From: Nitrososphaeraceae archaeon
GTDB taxonomy: Archaea > Thermoproteota > Nitrososphaeria > Nitrososphaerales > Nitrososphaeraceae
Direction of reading: 5' to 3'
DNA length: 7,143 nt
Assembly (NCBI GenBank): GCA_021155845.1
Contig: JAJNBK010000071.1
Location: 1-7,143, forward strand
The notes under the pieces are model-generated. The model saw only the letters and a list, made by a program, of their open reading frames with translations. It did not search any database and was not told the origin of the DNA. Within the stretch, counting starts at the first letter, position 1; the number at the start of each line of letters is the position of its first letter. This document shows, in pieces, positions 1 through 5,940 of this stretch. A program made the position numbers and the translations under genes.

Positions 1-483
1 AGAACAAAGAGTTTTTACGATCTCGCTATACCTAGCGGTAATTCAATGGCTGCATCGAACCTCCTTAGGCTATATCATTTCATTCAAAACAATGATTACC
101 TATACAAGGCGGAGCATATTATGCGAGAAGGCGCAAAAACTGCATCAGAAAATCCGTTTGGGTTTGGACATCTATTAATGGCAATGTATCTTTATATAAA
201 GAAACCTATTGAGATAACAATTATAAAAAATACTGAAAAACAGAGATCGAATTCTGAGATGGTAAACTGGTTAAATAGACAGTTTATTCCTAATGGTATT
301 ATTGCTATCATAGAAAACGAATCACAATTACAAGAACTACAAAATTATCCATTTTTCAAGGGAAGAAATTTAGTACAGGAAAATCAAAAGGAATCTGACT
401 ACGCATTAGTTTGCAGAAACTTTTCCTGTTCTCTTCCTATAAACTCTGTACAGGAATTGGAAAGGCTTGTCAGAATGCCTTGA
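1..483 (+). CDS. YyaL/SSP411-family thioredoxin-domain protein (DUF255), C-terminal fragment
   Basis: The reading frame is open from the first base, so this is the last 160 codons of a gene that begins outside the window; the ATG at 46 is internal. The sequence fits the C-terminal end of the YyaL / spermatogenesis-associated protein 20 family: an IPSGNS motif at residues 10-15 followed by a helix with LLRLY, then HLLMAMYLY, a KPIEITII strand, and the family's typical ending with a cysteine pair (VCRNFSC) and PINSVQELERL. Family members are usually 600-700 residues, with an N-terminal thioredoxin-like domain and a C-terminal alpha/alpha barrel related to N-acylglucosamine 2-epimerases; only barrel-end helices and the tail are seen here. 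The biochemical role is poorly known, probably cytoplasmic. It ends in TGA at 481-483. The next gene on this strand is far away, so it is probably the end of its transcript. The family call is confident; function cannot be assigned. Confidence 0.86.
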   Translation, partial: RTKSFYDLAIPSGNSMAASNLLRLYHFIQNNDYLYKAEHIMREGAKTASENPFGFGHLLMAMYLYIKKPIEITIIKNTEKQRSNSEMVNWLNRQFIPNGIIAIIENESQLQELQNYPFFKGRNLVQENQKESDYALVCRNFSCSLPINSVQELERLVRMP

Positions 484-556
484 TTACAAAATAATAAGAT
501 TAGGTTGAAACAAATAGCATAGAACCAGAAGTGGATTATCAAAAGCTTTGCTTTAC

Positions 557-580
557 AACAAAATTGTTATTATTTATTTG
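557..580 (+). terminator. Possible terminator after the YyaL-like gene
   Basis: A 5-bp hairpin (AACAA at 557-561, TTGTT at 564-568, 2-base loop) is followed directly by a T-rich stretch up to 580. It lies about 75 bases after the stop codon. Archaeal termination relies mainly on T-rich tracts, so the tract matters more than this weak stem. In AT-rich DNA such a pattern also occurs by chance. Confidence 0.3.
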
Positions 581-1236
581 ACGATGAACTTAATTTAGTT
601 TGCTCCGCTATGTTCCTGCAAAATGTATCTGATTTATTATTTTATTTATGATTGTCACGTGTAAAAGGACAGATAAAGATAATTTGAATGATTTTCATCA
701 TTTATAGATGTACTCGCTCAAGATCTACGGCGCATTTCTTTTGATAATATCTAAAGACGCATGAAAAAGAAGATAAATTTTATCGTAAATTTGATATACA
801 TATCTCAATTGAAACTAGAATTACAGATTTGCGATAATACAAGATTAATTTGACATATTGTAAAAGAATATGCAAAAAAACTTCGAGTTTATTAAGACAG
901 ATAAAAATAGTATGATCTGAACATAGAGCAAAAAAATGAATTATTGTTAATAATTAAATGGAGGTATGAATGGTGGAATTTATAGTAAGAGAACTTTTGT
1001 AAAGTGGAACTTTTTAGGCGCGCATTCATTGCCGAGTAGACTACAAGTAACTCCATATTAGAATCTCCATTTGAACCACAACAAATCTCACATAATAGGT
1101 TGCTCTCCAATACAGTGTTAGTGATTCATATTTGCATAAAATTCAAAAGGGGCCGGCTGTAAAATTATCATTATCTTATAAGACCAAGCATCCACTTAGT
1201 CAGGTAGAATTGATATCTTGGCAATTAACAAGAATG

Positions 1237-1253
1237 ATTGCACAAGGTGCAAT
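1237..1253. repeat. 7-bp perfect inverted repeat, hairpin with 3-base loop
   Basis: ATTGCAC (1237-1243) and GTGCAAT (1247-1253) are exact reverse complements around AAG. The element lies about 107 bases beyond the stop of the minus-strand Nudix gene and could be its transcript end or a processing hairpin. On that strand it is followed by moderately T-rich sequence (CATTCTTGTTAATT). It could also be a protein-binding site or chance. Confidence 0.4.
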
Positions 1254-1359
1254 ATACATTTAAACATCAGAAATTAATAAACGAGAGAAATTGCCTATCT
1301 GAGGATGGAAGGAAAGTGTATAATTCAATTCACTCAGAATGGTTATAGAACAGTCTTTA

Positions 1360-1779
1360 TTACATGCGTGTGCACTTAGCTTCTAATACTTTTGCATAAA
1401 CAAGGAGTGCTGCCACTGTCTTAGCGTCTTGAATTTCTCCATTAATGCATTTTTTGATTGCAGAAGTAAATTTAATGCGTCTAACTGCGATATTTTCATC
1501 GTCATCAAGATCTGCTTTTCTTTTCTTTATCTTTTTCAAATTTGTTGCAATAAATATGTGCATTAGTTCGGTGTCATATCCAGGTGCCAAGTACCATTGC
1601 ATTACTGGTGATAACTTACCACTGTAACCAATTTCTTCTCTCATTTCTCTAAGAGCCGCCTGCTTGGGCGTTTCACCTTTTTCTATTTTTCCTGCAGGTA
1701 TTTCTAAAATATTTTTTCCTACCGCGTGCCGATACTGTGTCACAAAAAGTATGTCTGTCCCATCAATAACAGGAATCAA
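1360..1779 (-). CDS. Nudix hydrolase, ADP-ribose pyrophosphatase-like
   Basis: This is a cytoplasmic Nudix enzyme that probably hydrolyses ADP-ribose or a related nucleoside diphosphate derivative to nucleoside monophosphate and phosphate ester. Numbered from the TTG at 1779, a perfect Nudix box (G-x5-E-x7-REUxEExGU) spans residues 30-52, from GKIEKGE to REEIGY; its glutamates bind the catalytic metal ions. QYRHAV before the box and the W-Y-x-x-PGYDTE segment (62-71) after it match the ADP-ribose pyrophosphatase subgroup, where a proline about 15 residues after the box is characteristic. The TTG is the only usable start codon in this frame, but it sits inside an inverted repeat (1776-1795) and would remove the N-terminal strands that the family needs. 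In-frame, family-like sequence continues upstream to about 1913 (separate entry), so the true gene is probably longer. The stop is TAA at 1360-1362. Family is certain, substrate subgroup likely, start unresolved. Confidence 0.9.
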   Translation of the reverse strand: MIPVIDGTDILFVTQYRHAVGKNILEIPAGKIEKGETPKQAALREMREEIGYSGKLSPVMQWYLAPGYDTELMHIFIATNLKKIKKRKADLDDDENIAVRRIKFTSAIKKCINGEIQDAKTVAALLVYAKVLEAKCTRM

Positions 1780-1913
1780 CCCTATAGAGGGTTGATGTTC
1801 TACTATTTCTTTTTCAATTATCTTATTATTTAACTTAAACCTGTCTAGCCTAAGTGAAATGTTACCTGAATAAATTCTATTACTATTTATTATTTTGACT
1901 ACATTGTTTTCAT
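1780..1913 (-). other. Start-less N-terminal part of the Nudix gene (probable frameshift)
   Basis: The Nudix frame stays open upstream of TTG 1779 as far as a TAA at 1960-1962 but holds no ATG, GTG or TTG. The translation is typical of the family's N-terminal domain: VVKIINSNRIYSG, LRLDRFKL, then EKEIVEHQPSIGL leading into the catalytic part. An ATG at 1913-1911 lies one frame off and reads ATG-AAA-ACA-ATG-TAG. One extra A in the AAAA run after it (1907-1910, T4 on the plus strand) would give M-K-N-N-V-V-K-I-I in frame and a protein of about 184 residues, normal for ADP-ribose pyrophosphatases. I infer a one-base deletion, either real or an assembly error. A non-standard start codon such as ATA or ATT is an alternative. 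Confidence 0.72.
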
Positions 1914-2177
1914 ATCTTAGACTTATAACTTGTGAAAAGAGGAGCCAATAACTAGTGTTTTATGACACCCACCAGATGCTTAAGGCCCTTATATTGATTT
2001 TAATTCATTAACTATTCATCAATCTGCTTGCATAAATATTTCAACTATTATACATTTTTATAGATTGCCTTGGAAGTATAATGATTTTGGATAATAGAAC
2101 GTTATTTTTATCAAGGATAGAAACTCTACTATTCTTTAAAAATACCACATATATACTTAAATAGAATTGCAATATCG

Positions 2178-2202
2178 TTTTGATATTATATTATAATCAA
2201 AA
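2178..2202. repeat. Inverted repeat, 7-bp arms around 11 bases
   Basis: TTTTGAT (2178-2184) and ATCAAAA (2196-2202) are exact reverse complements around an all-AT centre. It could be a hairpin or dimer-binding site. It is AT-rich enough to arise by chance, and no gene start lies next to it. Confidence 0.3.
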
Positions 2203-2359
2203 TAGCATATTCTAATATGAAAATGAGAAAATGATTTTGCTAACCAAAAAAATGTAGAGTCACCTCTTGTTCAACGGATATTCTTTCAAAATAATAATAA
2301 TATATTTCAATTAACTAGTTGAAAAATCTATATTGCATTATGCAGTATTTATATTCTTC

Positions 2360-2377
2360 TATCTATTAATATAGATA
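2360..2377. repeat. Inverted repeat upstream of the 2401 promoter
   Basis: TATCTAT (2360-2366) and ATAGATA (2371-2377) are exact reverse complements around TAAT. The element sits about 24 bases before the TATA box at 2401, where archaeal activators often bind. That role is inferred from position only. Confidence 0.33.
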
Positions 2378-2400
2378 AAACAGGCTTAAAATATACAGGA

Positions 2401-2408
2401 TTTATAAT
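2401..2408 (+). promoter_or_regulatory. TATA box for the frame starting at 2431
   Basis: TTTATAAT matches the archaeal TATA consensus. Its centre is 26-27 bases before the A of the ATG at 2431, exactly the spacing expected for leaderless transcription and the same geometry as the hsp20 promoter in this window. A purine-containing stretch (ACAGGA) lies just before it, where the BRE element would be. Confidence 0.5.
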
Positions 2409-2430
2409 ATCGTATTGCTAGGCTTATACT

Positions 2431-2740
2431 ATGAGGACACAACCTCTTCTTTTCTTTTACAGAAAAAAACGTATTAATGATAAGGAGTTTACCTTGTTAC
2501 AATATTTTTGGGCTAGTACTGCTTTGGCGATATTTATTTTTCAATTATAATAACTTGCTATTTGGAACGCTCTTAGGATTTTCAGTTCATACCATTGTAT
2601 TAGTGTTTTCAAAACGACTTTCATCTATGTTAATAAGCCTAATCTCTATCTGATTACTTTTATTTTTTATTGTATTATTAATTATTACTTCTATTTCTTA
2701 TGAAATGAAGCTGCTTCTATTCATAATTATTTTATTATGA
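2431..2740 (+). pseudogene. Broken frame resembling a small membrane protein
   Basis: An ATG at 2431, placed for leaderless start, opens 39 codons (MRTQPLLFFYRKKR... ending AIFIFQL) that stop at TAA 2548-2550. A second frame, from ATG 2477, overlaps it and stays open 58 codons to a TGA at 2651-2653, with strongly hydrophobic stretches such as LLFGTLLGFSVHTIVLVFS. After that TGA the same frame continues 28 more codons, again hydrophobic, to TGA 2738-2740. Read as one frameshift plus one nonsense change, this would be a membrane protein of about 100 residues with three or four spanning segments. No family is recognised. T-rich DNA encodes hydrophobic residues by default, so the hydrophobicity is weak evidence; the matched promoter and the codon run are the stronger arguments. 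The first 39 codons may instead be a real small protein. Confidence 0.35.
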
Positions 2741-2916
2741 TGTTAAGGATTAATTGAAGATTAGTAATATAGTTTTGATTAATCTTTCACAGATTCTTAT
2801 TAAGATATACATAATTCATATCCAGTGAATTGTCAAAACCCGAAAACTTTGACCTGCCCTGAACCTGAAAAATATTATCCTATCTATGTCACAGAAATTT
2901 CGTGTTAAATATATGG

Positions 2917-2952
2917 AATGCAAATTTCAAAATTATTTTTGCATTTTGCATT
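2917..2952. repeat. AATGCAAA / TTTGCATT inverted and direct repeat downstream of truD
   Basis: AATGCAAA at 2917-2924 is inverted relative to two overlapping direct copies of TTTGCATT at 2938-2945 and 2945-2952. In the truD transcript this could fold into an 8-bp stem about 40-70 bases after the stop codon and mark the 3' end. It may also be chance in AT-rich DNA. Confidence 0.35.
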
Positions 2953-2981
2953 ATGGAATAAGCCCGAGCTGTAGCAATGAG

Positions 2982-2987
2982 AAAAAA
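2982..2987 (-). terminator. Oligo-T tract right after truD
   Basis: On the truD strand, TTTTTT follows the TAA stop after only one base. Oligo-T tracts are sufficient archaeal terminators, so the transcript may end here, perhaps assisted by the repeat at 2917-2952. Confidence 0.45.
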
Positions 2988-2988
2988 C

Positions 2989-4257
2989 TTAAAATCCCGC
3001 TCTAATTGGATCCTCGGGCTTCATTAGTTCTCGCAATAGAGTCGTAGCATAGGATCCTTTTGGAAGTTTAAAAGATACCATAAGTGATCCTTTAAATTCA
3101 AAGTCTTTACACCACAGAGGCGCTTGCCTAAATCCGCCTTGAGCACTTAATTCTTGCATCTCTTTTATATAAAATTCTCTTGGTGTTACGTTTTCAATAT
3201 TCATTATTTTCTCTGTAATTGTGTCAAATCTTCCTTTACCTGGCTGAAATGTATATCCAATTAGACGAATCGCAGGAACTGTTTGTGAATTTAAATCCGT
3301 ACTAGAATTATATTTTCTTATTCTACCAAAAACTGATGAATTCTCTATTTCAAAACAAAGATCGCCTTCCTTACTTTCAAGTACATTTTCACCATTTATT
3401 ACTGCGACACTTAGAGATTTATTAAAAATATATGCCTGATAAGCCTGAACAAATAATCTGCGGATATTGATTGGAATAGATCGCAATGCTGTTATCGGCC
3501 CCTTGCCTTTTTCTAATGCCGACATTACTTTGTATTCTATATCCATTCGTTTAGGAAGTTCTCTAATGATTTGAGAATATTTCTTTGGATCACGGCTTTT
3601 CTTCCGTAACTCAATGCTCATTGTAGAATCATATTCGGTTGTATAAGACAACAATAGTTCTACCGCTTTTTGAAAATTGCGTTTCACAATTTCTTTTCCG
3701 ACTAGATGAGTCACCATTCTTTCGCTTCCAAATCTTTGCAATCCATAAAAGTTGGCTATTTTCTTTATCTCTGGTAAGAATAAAGAGATTTCTGAAAGAG
3801 CGGGATCATGGATGGTAATTGTAAATGTATTTCCAAATAGAGAAGATTTTCCTATTGGTGTTTTAGTAAAGCCTTTCAAAGTTAAATGTGTGTGCGCCGT
3901 TTTTCCTTCTTTTAATATATTTTTTGTTTGCTCTGAACTAGCATACTGTTTTGTTACTGCTTTTGCATCTTTTAGACCAATAACTTTCAGATTAATGCCA
4001 AGATCCTTTCTAATTTCAAATATTGCGTGGTTTGAATCAAGATTTTTTTTCTCCAAAACGTAAAGCGGATACTTGTGGTGATTATCTTGGACAGATGATA
4101 TATTAGCGAGAAAAGATGTATCTATTATCTCCGAAACTCGAAACTGCTCGTTACTATGCTTTATAGAACCACAGATTCCCTTATAGTCAGTACAGTAGCA
4201 TTCTATGCCAGCAAGCTTATCTATCTTTGGAACTTGGGAATTCATTAATTTTAACAT
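2989..4257 (-). CDS. truD: tRNA pseudouridine(13) synthase TruD
   Basis: TruD/Pus7-family pseudouridine synthases convert uridine 13 of tRNAs to pseudouridine without cofactors; some archaeal members also modify U35 of tRNA-Tyr. The family marks appear in order. G-x-IKHSNEQFRVSEI lies near residues 30-44. GLKDAKAVTKQ at 94-104 has D97 as the expected catalytic aspartate. LFGNTFTITI is at 140-149 and NFYGLQRFGSERMVTHLVG at 169-187. The TRUD insertion domain follows, with RRLFVQAYQAYIFNKSLS, and the C-terminal end has LPKGSYATTLLRELM. At 422 residues it is complete and of usual archaeal length, longer than the bacterial enzyme (about 350). Two ATGs compete: 4257 (M1) and 4245 (M5, MNSQVPKIDK). 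A TATA-like TTTATTGG (4284-4277) predicts transcription from about 4254, which favours M5. It is a single gene, not in an operon. Confidence 0.93.
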   Translation of the reverse strand: MLKLMNSQVPKIDKLAGIECYCTDYKGICGSIKHSNEQFRVSEIIDTSFLANISSVQDNHHKYPLYVLEKKNLDSNHAIFEIRKDLGINLKVIGLKDAKAVTKQYASSEQTKNILKEGKTAHTHLTLKGFTKTPIGKSSLFGNTFTITIHDPALSEISLFLPEIKKIANFYGLQRFGSERMVTHLVGKEIVKRNFQKAVELLLSYTTEYDSTMSIELRKKSRDPKKYSQIIRELPKRMDIEYKVMSALEKGKGPITALRSIPINIRRLFVQAYQAYIFNKSLSVAVINGENVLESKEGDLCFEIENSSVFGRIRKYNSSTDLNSQTVPAIRLIGYTFQPGKGRFDTITEKIMNIENVTPREFYIKEMQELSAQGGFRQAPLWCKDFEFKGSLMVSFKLPKGSYATTLLRELMKPEDPIRAGF

Positions 4258-4276
4258 CTCGAAATTGTTGAAGAAC

Positions 4277-4284
4277 CCAATAAA
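4277..4284 (-). promoter_or_regulatory. Possible TATA box of truD
   Basis: TTTATTGG on the minus strand is a moderate match to the archaeal TATA consensus. Its centre lies 26-27 bases before about 4254, giving a leader of roughly nine bases to the ATG at 4245. It would exclude the ATG at 4257 as the start. Confidence 0.33.
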
Positions 4285-4560
4285 GAGTAATCGAATTCCT
4301 CTATTGTCTGTATATCATTGATGTATAGTGTAGTATCTAGAGCTTTGTCAGATTCATATATCTATAACTTGTCTATAATGACATCATTAGCGGCTCTTAG
4401 CCCAATATAACATCAAACTCCAATATATTTTATTTTTGCTAACATGATTGTTGTTGTGCTTGCCAACACGGACGGTTGAATTGTCATCGTCTAGTTAATG
4501 TATCTGATTGCACACACAAATTAGAAGATTAGACACATTCTATTAGTTTGTATATCAGAA

Positions 4561-4575
4561 GAAAGGATTTATATC
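4561..4575 (+). promoter_or_regulatory. hsp20 promoter: BRE-like purines and TATA box
   Basis: A purine-rich BRE-like stretch (GAAAGGA, 4561-4567) runs directly into TTTATATC (4568-4575), a near-consensus archaeal TATA box. The predicted transcription start, 26-27 bases from the box centre, is about 4598, which is an ATG in the hsp20 frame. This suggests a leaderless mRNA. Confidence 0.62.
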
Positions 4576-4597
4576 GATTCAACGGAAATGGATGTAT

Positions 4598-4987
4598 ATG
4601 GGTTTAGGACAATATATGGCTAAAGAGGTTATGAGGGAATTAGGTAATAGATCCAAGGAATTCTATGAATTTATTATGCCAGCCATAGACATAGTCGAAG
4701 ATGGCAATGATCTTTTGATTATAATTGATCTGCCAGGTTTTGCCAAGAAAGATATAAAACTTAGAATAGTGGGAGATACCTTATCTATAAATGCAAAAAG
4801 GGAACCTGAAGAGAACATTGGCACGGTATATTATAGACAAAGGCCATCTGTGATAGAAAAGAACATAACATTACCTATTTCAGTAAGTGATGATGAAAAG
4901 GTTGTCGGTACAGCAAAATATGTAGACGGCGTAGTTACACTGAGAGTGCCAATTCCAATATCAGGTAATATTATTCCAGTAATATAA
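4598..4987 (+). CDS. Small heat-shock protein, Hsp20/alpha-crystallin family
   Basis: Cytoplasmic ATP-independent chaperone that forms oligomers and holds unfolding proteins. Numbered from ATG 4592, an N-terminal arm (GQYMAKEVMRELGNRSKEFYEF, split about residues 6-27) leads into the alpha-crystallin domain at about 31-120. Recognisable pieces are PAIDIVEDGNDLLIIIDLPGF, the DIKLRIVGDTLSI strands, YYRQRPSVIEKNITLP and the family signature AKYVDGVVTLRVP (108-120). The tail carries I-x-I-type motifs (IPI 121-123, IPVI 128-131), which link dimers into oligomers. About 130 residues is short but normal for archaeal members. ATGs at 4592 and 4598 are both in frame; I chose 4598 because the TATA box predicts transcription starting there. 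An ATG at 4588 is out of frame and hits a stop after 11 codons. The gene stands alone and is probably heat- or stress-induced, though no known operator was seen. Confidence 0.92.
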   Translation: MGLGQYMAKEVMRELGNRSKEFYEFIMPAIDIVEDGNDLLIIIDLPGFAKKDIKLRIVGDTLSINAKREPEENIGTVYYRQRPSVIEKNITLPISVSDDEKVVGTAKYVDGVVTLRVPIPISGNIIPVI

Positions 4988-5105
4988 CGGAATAAGTATG
5001 ATCGACCAAAAGAAATAGTAGGAAATAGCGTTATTTGTTATTCCTTATACATTTGTATACATATCCTAAAATAGCATAGAATTAATATGATAATTAATAA
5101 TCAAA

Positions 5106-5243
5106 ATGATGTTCCAATTACCTTTTTTCTTAATCACAACAGCATTAAATGTCCTTGTTGTTATAGGAATTACTCAGATGCGAATGCAAAGTGCTACATT
5201 AAGTAATCTTTTTAAGATTTCCTGTTATAATTATTCAATTTGA
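5106..5243 (+). CDS. Possible 45-residue membrane peptide
   Basis: ATG-ATG at 5106 and 5109 opens 45 codons ending in TGA at 5241-5243. The first half (QLPFFLITTALNVLVVIGIT) could span the membrane once; the rest is polar with no motif. There is no clear promoter or ribosome site. This is weak: a frame of this length with hydrophobic residues is easily random in AT-rich DNA. Confidence 0.15.
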   Translation: MMFQLPFFLITTALNVLVVIGITQMRMQSATLSNLFKISCYNYSI

Positions 5244-5256
5244 TTCAAATTTAGCT

Positions 5257-5272
5257 AGTCAAGTAGTCAAGT
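5257..5272. repeat. Tandem 8-bp direct repeat
   Basis: AGTCAAGT occurs twice without a gap (5257-5264 and 5265-5272), inside CTAGTCAAGTAGTCAAGTGT. It may be a replication-slippage duplication or a tandem binding site. No gene start lies close by. Confidence 0.3.
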
Positions 5273-5449
5273 GTAGAATATGTTTTATTAATATGTTTAT
5301 CTAATTAACCTTAGTAAAAACTACTGTTACCTTCCTTCAACATTAATTTGTCCAATTCACGTGTAGAATATCTTGCATATTGGACAACAACAGAATATCC
5401 TATGATTAATAATTATAACAAAATGCATGTAGTAAATGGAGGATTGTAC

Positions 5450-5716
5450 ATGGCTTTTTACTATTATCGTAAACACTGCTATTTTGATTATATCTCTCTT
5501 TCATTGTCAACAAGTATCACTATAAGTCAACAGGATATATACATGAGAAATATCTTTTGCAAAATGCTGTGCTATAAAAGGCTTAATCTAGGGCAAGAAG
5601 AATTTAGCGTAATTAAGCAAATTTACCCTTGTGTTAGCCATATGGCTGATAAACCACTCGCAGTCATATATACACATATTTTGAACCTCGTATATACACT
5701 ACTGATCTATACATGA
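5450..5716 (+). CDS. Uncertain 88-residue ORF with a good ribosome site
   Basis: The frame is open from 5348 without an ATG until later; the first well-placed start is the ATG at 5450, preceded by GGAGG (5438-5442) at a 7-base spacing, which is ideal. The product (MAFYYYRKHCYFDYISL... to LNLVYTLLIYT, stop TGA 5714-5716) is rich in Tyr, Cys and Ile, has a hydrophobic C-terminal end, and matches no family I know. The middle part QEEFSVIKQIYPCVSHMADK looks more protein-like than the rest. No TATA box at the right distance was seen. Composition argues against it and the ribosome site argues for it; I regard it as more likely spurious than real. Confidence 0.22.
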   Translation: MAFYYYRKHCYFDYISLSLSTSITISQQDIYMRNIFCKMLCYKRLNLGQEEFSVIKQIYPCVSHMADKPLAVIYTHILNLVYTLLIYT

Positions 5717-5818
5717 CCAATTATGCTCTAGTATTAACAGCAGCACGTAAATCTGACTTGTTATGAGTTTAAATGACAAGTAATTTTAGAATGGCTACTA
5801 AGTCTACCCAGAATAATT

Positions 5819-5841
5819 TTTATAGTACTATGATATATAAG
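5819..5841 (+). promoter_or_regulatory. Two TATA-like boxes before the zinc-finger gene
   Basis: TTTATAGT (5819-5826) predicts a transcript start near 5848-5849, exactly at the ATG of a 30-codon upstream ORF. ATATATAAG (5833-5841) predicts a start near 5863, giving the zinc-finger gene a leader of about 67 bases that would begin inside the upstream ORF. The sequence cannot tell which is used. Confidence 0.42.
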
Positions 5842-5847
5842 ATAATT

Positions 5848-5940
5848 ATGTCATTGTTACAGGCCAAAGGATTGCCGCGGCGCTGCACTGTGCAACTAAT
5901 ATCAACTTGGGAGGAATATAGTAATAACTATGAAGCCTAA
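5848..5940 (+). CDS. Possible 30-residue upstream ORF overlapping the zinc-finger gene
   Basis: ATG 5848 opens 30 codons (MSLLQAKGLPRRCTVQLIST, then WEEYSNNYEA) and stops at TAA 5938-5940, 11 bases inside the zinc-finger gene in another frame. The overlap would allow translational coupling or leader control of the downstream gene. The TATA-like TTTATAGT at 5819 fits a leaderless start here. No homologue is known to me, and a chance ORF in the GC-rich leader is quite possible. Confidence 0.22.
   Translation: MSLLQAKGLPRRCTVQLISTWEEYSNNYEA
5861..5914 (+). promoter_or_regulatory. GC-rich leader with palindromes and a GGGAGG ribosome site
   Basis: Bases 5861-5890 are two-thirds G+C in otherwise AT-rich surroundings. 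They include the 8-bp palindrome GCCGCGGC (5874-5881), followed by TGCAC-T-GTGCA (5884-5894). GGGAGG at 5909-5914 is a strong Shine-Dalgarno sequence but ends 15 bases before the ATG at 5930, longer than usual. The block may be a folded leader or a regulator site; it matches no riboswitch that I recognise. Confidence 0.4.

Larger units (their letters stand above)
484..1359. other. 876-base gap without a convincing gene
   Basis: No gene is supported on either strand. A minus-strand frame of 72 codons (892-1110, TTG start) has no recognisable domain and unnatural composition. A 31-codon plus-strand ORF (966-1061) has GGAGG just before it (960-964), but only 1 base separates the motif from its ATG. 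A 6-bp hairpin (AATGAT at 687-692, ATCATT at 697-702) and a stronger 7-bp one at 1237-1253 are visible. No tRNA T-loop motif or CRISPR-like repeat was found. The gap separates a plus-strand gene end from a minus-strand gene end, so it is convergent and needs no promoters. Confidence 0.6.
1914..2988. other. About 1.07 kb AT-rich gap with promoter, inverted repeats and a decayed frame
   Basis: No intact gene is supported. The gap holds two inverted repeats (2178-2202, 2360-2377), a well-formed TATA box (2401-2408), a broken membrane-protein-like frame (2431-2740) and repeat or T-run elements near the end of truD (2917-2987). The stretch 2041-2340 shows only AT-rich sequence with many stops in all frames. 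No RNA gene was recognised. The Nudix promoter should lie near 1914-1960; TTATAAG at 1928-1922 (minus strand) is the best match but is too close to the ATG at 1913 for a standard archaeal start. Confidence 0.55.
4258..4591. other. Divergent promoter region between truD and hsp20
   Basis: This 334-base spacer separates two genes pointing away from each other and holds both promoters (4277-4284 for truD, 4561-4575 for hsp20). An 11-codon ORF starting at ATG 4444 is too short to support. No long inverted repeat that would suggest a heat-shock regulator site was found near the hsp20 TATA box. Confidence 0.6.
4988..5847. other. 860-base gap with weak small-ORF candidates
   Basis: No recognisable gene. 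Two plus-strand small ORFs (5106-5243, 5450-5716) are listed separately with low confidence. A T6 tract at 5124-5129, about 140 bases after hsp20, could end its transcript. GGAATAA (4989-4995) and TTATTCC (5038-5044) are inverted around 42 bases just past the hsp20 stop. An 8-bp tandem repeat lies at 5257-5272. No tRNA or other RNA gene was recognised. Confidence 0.5.

Noticed and set aside
892..1110. 72-codon minus-strand ORF with a CEICC cysteine cluster
   Set aside because: It starts at TTG with no promoter or ribosome site, has no recognisable domain, and its second half is a Tyr/Phe/Ser-rich run typical of chance translation of AT-rich DNA.
484..1359. tRNA genes or a CRISPR array in the gaps
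   Set aside because: No tRNA T-loop with a matching acceptor stem and no regularly spaced repeats were found in this or the other gaps.
1445..1627. 60-codon plus-strand ORF
   Set aside because: It lies entirely antisense to the well-supported Nudix catalytic domain.
1776..1795. TCAACCC / GGGTTGA inverted repeat as a regulatory hairpin
   Set aside because: It lies within the conserved coding sequence (QPSIGLI) of the Nudix gene and is more likely a by-product of codons; it matters only as an argument against the TTG start.
3752..4063. 103-codon plus-strand ORF
   Set aside because: It lies antisense to truD, whose conserved motifs explain the region.
5348..5449. TTG-started extension of the 5450-5716 frame
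   Set aside because: There is no promoter or ribosome site for TTG 5348, while the ATG at 5450 has a good one; the extension has no protein-like features.
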